Shown: positions 59,699-64,000 of the stretch, piece after piece | How positions within the stretch are numbered: position 1 is the first letter of the stretch | Layout of the letters: the number at the start of each line of letters is the position of its first letter | Assembly (NCBI GenBank): GCA_018671175.1 | Contig: JABHIE010000028.1 | Coordinates: 1-64,000, forward strand | Direction: 5' to 3' | DNA from: Planctomycetota bacterium | Lineage (GTDB): Bacteria > Planctomycetota > UBA1135 | DNA: 64,000 bases | The notes under the pieces: generated by a model | Database searches by the model: none | What the model saw: the letters and a program-made list of their open reading frames with translations, nothing else | What the model was told of the DNA's origin: nothing | Position numbers and translations under genes: made by a program

Positions 59699-60655
59699 AT
59701 GGCTTCTGTTTATATTGCCGATACTGGTTATTTTCTTCCTGAGCGCATCCTGACCAACGATGAGTTGAGCAAGATGGTTGATACCACTCAAGAGTGGATT
59801 GAATCTCGCGTTGGCATTCGTGAGCGTCGTGTCGCTGATGCTGAGCACAACACCAGTGATTTGGCGGCTTTTGCTGTTGAGGCTTCACTGCAGCGCGCAG
59901 GCTGGGATAAAGAAGACCTCGACTTGTTCCTCTGCGCAACGAGTACGCCAGATAGCTTGATTCCAGCGACGGCATCCTGGAGTTGCCAGCGCATGCAATT
60001 GTTTGATGTCCCAGCTTTTGACATCAACGCCGCTTGCTCTGGCTTTGTCTATGGCATGGGAGTGGCTCGCGCCATGATGCAGACGGGCGATTTCAATAAG
60101 GTCGCCTTCGTAACGGCTGAAAAATATACACGCGTCACGGATTACACCGATCGCACTTCTTGCATTTTCTTTGGCGATTCGGCTGGTTCTTTGCTCTTGA
60201 CGAAAGACAAGCCTGAAAAGGGTGCCTGGGAAGTTGTCGACACCTCCATGAAAAACTTCAACGACGGCGCCGATGTCGTCACGACAGAGATTGGCGGCTT
60301 TTTCTGGCAAGACGGCCGTCGCGTCAAAAACTATGCCTTGGGTGCGTTTAAAGAAAGCGCAAAATGGATGCTTGAGAAGCATGGCATCAAGGTGGATGAC
60401 CTCCGCGCGTTTGTGGCACATCAAGCTAACTCGCGTGTCTTGCAGACCGTTTGCGATATGGTTGGTATCCACGAGAGTCAGCATTGGCACAATGTTGAGA
60501 TTTGCGGCAATCAAGGCGCGGCGGGTTCGGCTACGACATTCTGTATGGGCCTCGAAGAGCATCAGGGTTCATTTAAAGATGGCGATACCATCCTAGTTAC
60601 GACTTTTGGCTCAGGTTTTACATCCGGCAGTGCTTTGTTGCGTTGGGTGGATTAG
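59699..60655 (+). CDS. 3-oxoacyl-ACP synthase III-like enzyme (FabH/KAS III family)
   Basis: 318 residues. ATG 59699 begins at the family's own start (VYIADTGYFLPERILTN, then TQEWIESRVGIRERR); the frame upstream runs through the terminator at 59557-59591 and is rejected. Catalytic Cys in AACSGFVYGMGVA, His in FVAHQANSRV and Asn in EICGNQGAAGSATTF are all present. KAS III condenses an acyl-CoA with malonyl-ACP; relatives make acyl-CoA-derived ketones or long-chain olefins. The neighbourhood is acyl-CoA breakdown, not fatty-acid synthesis, so the real substrate may differ from FabH. Seven C residues lie 14 bases before the start. Confidence 0.9.
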   Translation: MASVYIADTGYFLPERILTNDELSKMVDTTQEWIESRVGIRERRVADAEHNTSDLAAFAVEASLQRAGWDKEDLDLFLCATSTPDSLIPATASWSCQRMQLFDVPAFDINAACSGFVYGMGVARAMMQTGDFNKVAFVTAEKYTRVTDYTDRTSCIFFGDSAGSLLLTKDKPEKGAWEVVDTSMKNFNDGADVVTTEIGGFFWQDGRRVKNYALGAFKESAKWMLEKHGIKVDDLRAFVAHQANSRVLQTVCDMVGIHESQHWHNVEICGNQGAAGSATTFCMGLEEHQGSFKDGDTILVTTFGSGFTSGSALLRWVD

Positions 60656-60676
60656 TCGAGTCTTGGGCCTGCGCGC

Positions 60677-61669
60677 GTGAAGAAATATCTCCTTGAGTCA
60701 TTTGGTGGGCCGGAAGTCCTTCAACTGAAAGATCATCCCACCCCAGATTGCCCGGCCGATGGGTATCTAGTCGAAGCCCGCGCAATGGGCTTGAATTTTG
60801 CCGAGACGGTCGAGCGCCGAGGCGAATACAGCAGGGGCCAGAAGTGCCCTTTCGAGATAGGCAAAGAGGCCGCGGGTGTAGTGGTCGCCGCAGGCCCACA
60901 AACGAGTCGCTTTCAAGTTGGTGATGAAGTCATCGTTATTAAGTTCAGTAACGGTTGCTATAGCGAAATCATTGTTGCTAATGACAACCAGTTGCTCGAG
61001 CCGCCTCGTGGTCTGAGCTGGAATGAGCGAGCCGCTTTTGCCAATACTTTTGGCACGGCTTGGTTTGCTCTTCAAGAAATTGCCCGAGTGCGCGCCGGCG
61101 AATCGGCTTTGGTGCAGGCGGCCGCCGGAGGGGTGGGCACGGCTACGGTCATGCTTGCCAAAGCTCTCGGAATGGGTCCTATCATCGGCACAGCCGGTAC
61201 GGATGAAAAATGCGCTCTGGTCGAGTCACATGGCGCTGATGCTTGCGTTAATTACACGAGCCATGATTTTCGCGATAAGGCGCGAGAGCTAACGGAGGGC
61301 TTGGGTGTGGATTATTGCATCGAGTCAGTCGGTGGCGAGGTTTACGACCGCTCTCTTGAGTTGCTGGCGCCGCTAGGGCGCATGGTCATCATTGGCTTTA
61401 GCAGCATTCGTGATAACTACGCCGAGGCGATCCCGCGCCTGCACCCTTTGACGGTTTTTCATCGTTCCATCACGGTGGGCGGCTTGAATGTCGACAACAT
61501 CAAATATCACCACCGCCGTGCAAATTGGGCTGAATTGGTCACCTTTGCCGAGAAGCATGACATCCGCCCGCATATTGGCAATGTCTTTGCTTTTGATGAC
61601 GCTGCCGGTGCGCATACTTGCCTTGAGAGGCGCCAGAGTGTCGGAAAGGTCGTGCTTTCTGTTGCCTAG
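60677..61669 (+). CDS. NADPH:quinone oxidoreductase-like MDR family enzyme
   Basis: 330 residues from GTG 60677. MDR fold: N-terminal GroES-like domain (MKKYLLESFGGPEVLQLKDHPTP in part, then GLNFAETVERRGEY, PFEIGKEAAGVVVAAG) and a Rossmann domain with VQAAAGGVGTATVMLAKALG. The zinc-ligand Cys/His of alcohol dehydrogenases are missing, which fits the quinone oxidoreductase branch; members also reduce enoyl-CoA or enones. It begins 21 bases after the KAS III-like gene, so the two are one transcript. Confidence 0.9.
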   Translation: MKKYLLESFGGPEVLQLKDHPTPDCPADGYLVEARAMGLNFAETVERRGEYSRGQKCPFEIGKEAAGVVVAAGPQTSRFQVGDEVIVIKFSNGCYSEIIVANDNQLLEPPRGLSWNERAAFANTFGTAWFALQEIARVRAGESALVQAAAGGVGTATVMLAKALGMGPIIGTAGTDEKCALVESHGADACVNYTSHDFRDKARELTEGLGVDYCIESVGGEVYDRSLELLAPLGRMVIIGFSSIRDNYAEAIPRLHPLTVFHRSITVGGLNVDNIKYHHRRANWAELVTFAEKHDIRPHIGNVFAFDDAAGAHTCLERRQSVGKVVLSVA

Positions 61670-61710
61670 GGTAGGGTAGAATAATGCCCCCTAAGGGGTT
61701 AATACACACA

Positions 61711-62850
61711 ATGAACTTCAGTCTTACCGAAGAACACGAAATGATTCGTGAATCTGCTGCCGAATTTGCGCAGCGCGAATTGGCTCCCCACGCCGCTAAG
61801 TGGGATGCCGAAGAGTCTTTTTCCTGGGAAGCCTTCCAAGCCGCTGGCGAAGATGGCCTTTTGGGTCTAACCATCCCCGAAGAATACGGTGGTGCTGGCC
61901 TCGGCAATTTGCATGCATCCCTCATGCTTGAAGAAATCAACCGCGTTGAGCCAGGCATGGGCGTAACCATCTCGGTTCATATGTCTCTGGTTTGCGGCAC
62001 TCTGATTAAATTTGGTACAGAGCAGCAAAAGGAAAAGTATCTACCCAAACTAGCATCGGGCGAATGGCTCGGAGCTTATGCCGTGACAGAGGCCCAAGCG
62101 GGTTCAGATGCGGGCAGCCTTAAATGTGCCGCTGAAAAGGTTGATGGGGGCTATGAATTGACTGGGTCCAAGGCTTGGATCACATCAGGCGCATTTGCCC
62201 AACTATTTGTTGTATATGCGCTTACCGATCCATCAGCGCCTGCCGGTAAAGGTATCACTTGCTTCTTAGTTGAAGCATCCGCTGATGGCTTTTCCGTTGG
62301 CAAGAAAGAAGCAAAGCTTGGCCTTCGTTCTAGTTCGACTACCGAGATCTTGCTCGACGGCGTCTTTGTCTCCGACGAAAATATTGTGGGTGAACTCAAC
62401 CGTGGCTTCCCGCTGGCTTTGGCGGCTATTGATGGCGGCCGCATTGGCATCGCATCGCAGGCGCTGGGTATCCATCGCGGCTGTTTGGAAGATTCTGTTA
62501 AATACGCTAGCGAGCGTGAGCAGTTTGGCAAGCCAATTAATCGTTTTCAGGGCGTTGCGTTTAAGTTGGCTGATATGGCGACAGAGCTTGAAACGGCTCG
62601 GCTGCTTGTACATAAAGCAGCATGGCTTCGTGATGAAGGTTTACCCTGCACCAAAGAGTGCTCGATGGCGAAACTTTTTGCCGCCCAAGTTTGCAACAAA
62701 GCTGCCCAAGATGCCGTCCAAATTCATGGTGGCGCGGGCTACACCAAAGAGTTTGCAGTTGAGCGTTACTATCGTGATGCTCGTATTACTGAAATATACG
62801 AAGGTGCGGCTGATGTCCAGCGCATCGTGATTTCACGCACCTTGAGCTAA
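61711..62850 (+). CDS. Acyl-CoA dehydrogenase
   Basis: 379 residues. ATG 61711 starts the typical NFSLTEEHEMIRESAAEFA; ATG 61684 would add nine atypical residues. FAD-binding and substrate pieces: AVTEAQAGSDAGSLKCAA, GSKAWITSGAFAQLFVVYA, LGLRSSSTTEILLDGVFV, and REQFGKPINRFQGVAFKLADM. The catalytic Glu is in TEIYEGAADVQRIVIS, the position of short/medium-chain enzymes. It removes two hydrogens from C2-C3 of acyl-CoA and passes electrons to ETF. A CCCC-CTAA-GGGG hairpin is near 61686-61697, between the MDR gene and this start. Confidence 0.95.
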   Translation: MNFSLTEEHEMIRESAAEFAQRELAPHAAKWDAEESFSWEAFQAAGEDGLLGLTIPEEYGGAGLGNLHASLMLEEINRVEPGMGVTISVHMSLVCGTLIKFGTEQQKEKYLPKLASGEWLGAYAVTEAQAGSDAGSLKCAAEKVDGGYELTGSKAWITSGAFAQLFVVYALTDPSAPAGKGITCFLVEASADGFSVGKKEAKLGLRSSSTTEILLDGVFVSDENIVGELNRGFPLALAAIDGGRIGIASQALGIHRGCLEDSVKYASEREQFGKPINRFQGVAFKLADMATELETARLLVHKAAWLRDEGLPCTKECSMAKLFAAQVCNKAAQDAVQIHGGAGYTKEFAVERYYRDARITEIYEGAADVQRIVISRTLS

Positions 62851-62860
62851 TTGCTCTGAG

Positions 62861-63838
62861 ATGACGCTTCCCCCTCGCGCTGAGCCAACGGTCGCGGAGC
62901 TCCTTGAGGGCTTTGCCGAGCGGCGTGTCGGGGCACTAGCTAGAGCGATTTCTTGGGTCGAAGATGGCGAAGAGTTTGCGGGTGAGTTGCTTGATTCTCT
63001 TTATGAACAGACTGGCAATGCCTGGCGGACGGGTCTGACAGGCCCACCTGGCGCAGGGAAGTCAACATTGAGTGATGTCTTGGTTCGTTATTGGGCAGAA
63101 AAAGGCAGTCAGGCGGCTTTGATAGCCGTTGACCCTTCGAGCCCCTTTACAGGCGGTGCACTTTTGGGCGACCGTGTGCGCATGGATCAAGCTCTTGCTG
63201 ATGCGGGCGTTTATGTGCGCTCTATGGCAAATCGGGGCTCACTTGGCGGAATGTCCCTTGCCACTGGTGCCGCCGCAGACTTGTGCGACGCTTTCGGCTT
63301 CCCTGAAATCATCCTAGAAACCGTTGGCGTTGGCCAAGCAGAAGTCGACATCATGGCTGCGGTCGATGTCGCTGTAGTCGTCCTGACTCCGCAAAGTGGT
63401 GACGGGATTCAAGCCATGAAGGCCGGCCTAATGGAAGTCGGTGATTTGTTCGTCGTCAATAAAGCCGATTGCGCTGGTGCTGACCGGCTCAAGCATGAGA
63501 TTGAAAGCATCCTTGACTTGCGCCAAACCCCTGGCCCGATGCCTGAAGTCGTAACTTGCTCCGCTAAATTGGGCGACGGTATTCAAGATGTGGCTATTGC
63601 GATTGAGCGCCGGCGCAAGGTTATGACTGAGAGTGGTTTCCTTGAAACTCGCCGTAATACTCGAGCCTTAGCGCGTATCCGCCGTCTGCTCGAAGGCGGT
63701 TTGCGAGCAGAGATTTGGTCGCACGCTCAAATGGAAGGTAAAGCTAAAGCGGCATTGGCCGATGGCGCTCGCCCTGATGCAATTGCAGCTCAGTTGCTTA
63801 ACGAGGTCTTAAAAAAAGTAAATGTTTGTGATGAGTGA
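62861..63838 (+). CDS. meaB: Methylmalonyl-CoA mutase-associated GTPase MeaB
   Basis: 325 residues of the MeaB/ArgK G3E-type GTPase family: Walker [10 protein letters not shown] (61-69), [37 protein letters not shown] (Walker B region) and [12 protein letters not shown] (NKxD). It guards methylmalonyl-CoA mutase, gating adenosylcobalamin loading and protecting the radical enzyme. The ATG of the B12-binding subunit gene (63831) lies inside its 3' end, a translational coupling that supports the partner assignment. Confidence 0.94.
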   Translation: MTLPPRAEPTVAELLEGFAERRVGALARAISWVEDGEEFAGELLDSLYEQTGNAWRTGLTGPPGAGKSTLSDVLVRYWAEKGSQAALIAVDPSSPFTGGALLGDRVRMDQALADAGVYVRSMANRGSLGGMSLATGAAADLCDAFGFPEIILETVGVGQAEVDIMAAVDVAVVVLTPQSGDGIQAMKAGLMEVGDLFVVNKADCAGADRLKHEIESILDLRQTPGPMPEVVTCSAKLGDGIQDVAIAIERRRKVMTESGFLETRRNTRALARIRRLLEGGLRAEIWSHAQMEGKAKAALADGARPDAIAAQLLNEVLKKVNVCDE

Positions 63839-64000
63839 TTCTAGCATGAGTAAACGACTTCGCATTTTGGTGGCCAAGCCTGGGCTTGACGGCCATGATC
63901 GCGGCGCAAAAGTGGTTGCAGCCTCCCTGCGCGACCGCGGCTTTGAGGTGATTTATACCGGCCTTCATCGCACTCCGATTCAGATCGTTGATGCCGCAGA
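63831..64000 (+). CDS. Methylmalonyl-CoA mutase B12-binding subunit, N-terminal part (runs off the window)
   Basis: The frame is open to the window's end; 56 residues are visible from ATG 63831 (ATG 63846 is a second option five codons on). The visible part begins [21 protein letters not shown], containing the DxHxxG (DGHDRG) cobalamin-binding motif, then a helix and strand [15 protein letters not shown], the standard B12-binding Rossmann fold of the mutase small domain. It starts like stand-alone C-terminal-domain (McmA2) proteins, so a separate catalytic subunit is expected elsewhere. The overlap with meaB fits joint expression. Confidence 0.9.
   Translation, partial: MSDSSMSKRLRILVAKPGLDGHDRGAKVVAASLRDRGFEVIYTGLHRTPIQIVDAA

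Noticed and set aside
1-64000. rRNA, tRNA, integrase, transposase, prophage or defence genes
   Set aside because: Looked for on both strands; no convincing cloverleaf, rRNA segment or protein motif of these classes was seen. The only mobile-element trace is the REP-like pair.

Overview
The window reads as a piece of chromosome from a diderm (Gram-negative) heterotroph. It carries LptF/LptG permeases, an LPS-kinase-like protein, an OprP-type porin, a Wza-type export lipoprotein, many signal-peptide proteins and several lipoproteins. A complete DNA topoisomerase VI pair, a FliA-like sigma factor, matrixin and beta-helix secreted proteins, and start codons that mostly lack a Shine-Dalgarno sequence and often follow C-rich leaders fit an uncultured Planctomycetota-like lineage. 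That assignment is inference; no rRNA or tRNA gene was recognised to test it. No transposase, integrase, phage gene, CRISPR array or restriction system was seen, so this looks like ordinary chromosome rather than a mobile island.

Layout. 1-8.2 kb: end of a TPR protein, secreted proteins (one a beta-helix/cadherin-like gene split by a frameshift), a small Cys-motif protein, a YgiN-like monooxygenase, and two ~90-bp REP-like palindromes. 8.2-12.8 kb (minus): a 13-haem cytochrome c fused to a membrane cytochrome b, citrate synthase, and a NifU-domain Fe-S scaffold. 12.8-21.8 kb: carbamoyltransferase, degenerate peptidase-like protein, AlkP-superfamily membrane protein, YgiQ radical SAM protein, a 45-residue membrane miniprotein and a beta-helix protein. 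21.8-25.6 kb: Top6B-Top6A operon, divergent from a sigma factor. 25.6-33.3 kb: M1-type peptidase, membrane protein, CBS protein, PPi-type phosphofructokinase, porin, ThrE-like exporter. 33.4-41.5 kb: BNR-like, PDZ and matrixin secreted proteins, AlkP lipoprotein, UspA and a PolB-type exonuclease.

41.5-55.2 kb is an envelope-polysaccharide region: Wzx-like flippase, PIG-L deacetylase, Wza-like exporter, AlkP-family protein, GH39-like hydrolase, Wzy-like polymerase and Wzz-like co-polymerase, then a two-domain LPS-type kinase divergent from lptF-lptG. No glycosyltransferase or priming enzyme is present, so sugar assembly must be encoded elsewhere. 55.3-57.4 kb holds a TPR lipoprotein and a nitrilase-family amidase. 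57.4-64 kb is an acyl-CoA block: thiolase, 3-hydroxyacyl-CoA dehydrogenase, KAS III-like enzyme, quinone-oxidoreductase-like enzyme, acyl-CoA dehydrogenase, MeaB and the start of the B12-binding subunit of methylmalonyl-CoA mutase. Together these suggest fatty/short-chain acyl-CoA oxidation with propionyl-CoA entering the TCA cycle as succinyl-CoA.

The items most worth a second look are the paired REP-like palindromes whose outer arms differ in sequence yet stay self-complementary, a C-terminal domain apparently shared by three unrelated secreted proteins, the bacterial Topo VI operon, the 13-haem cytochrome b/c fusion, the glycosyltransferase-free polysaccharide cluster, and the duplicated kinase beside lptFG.
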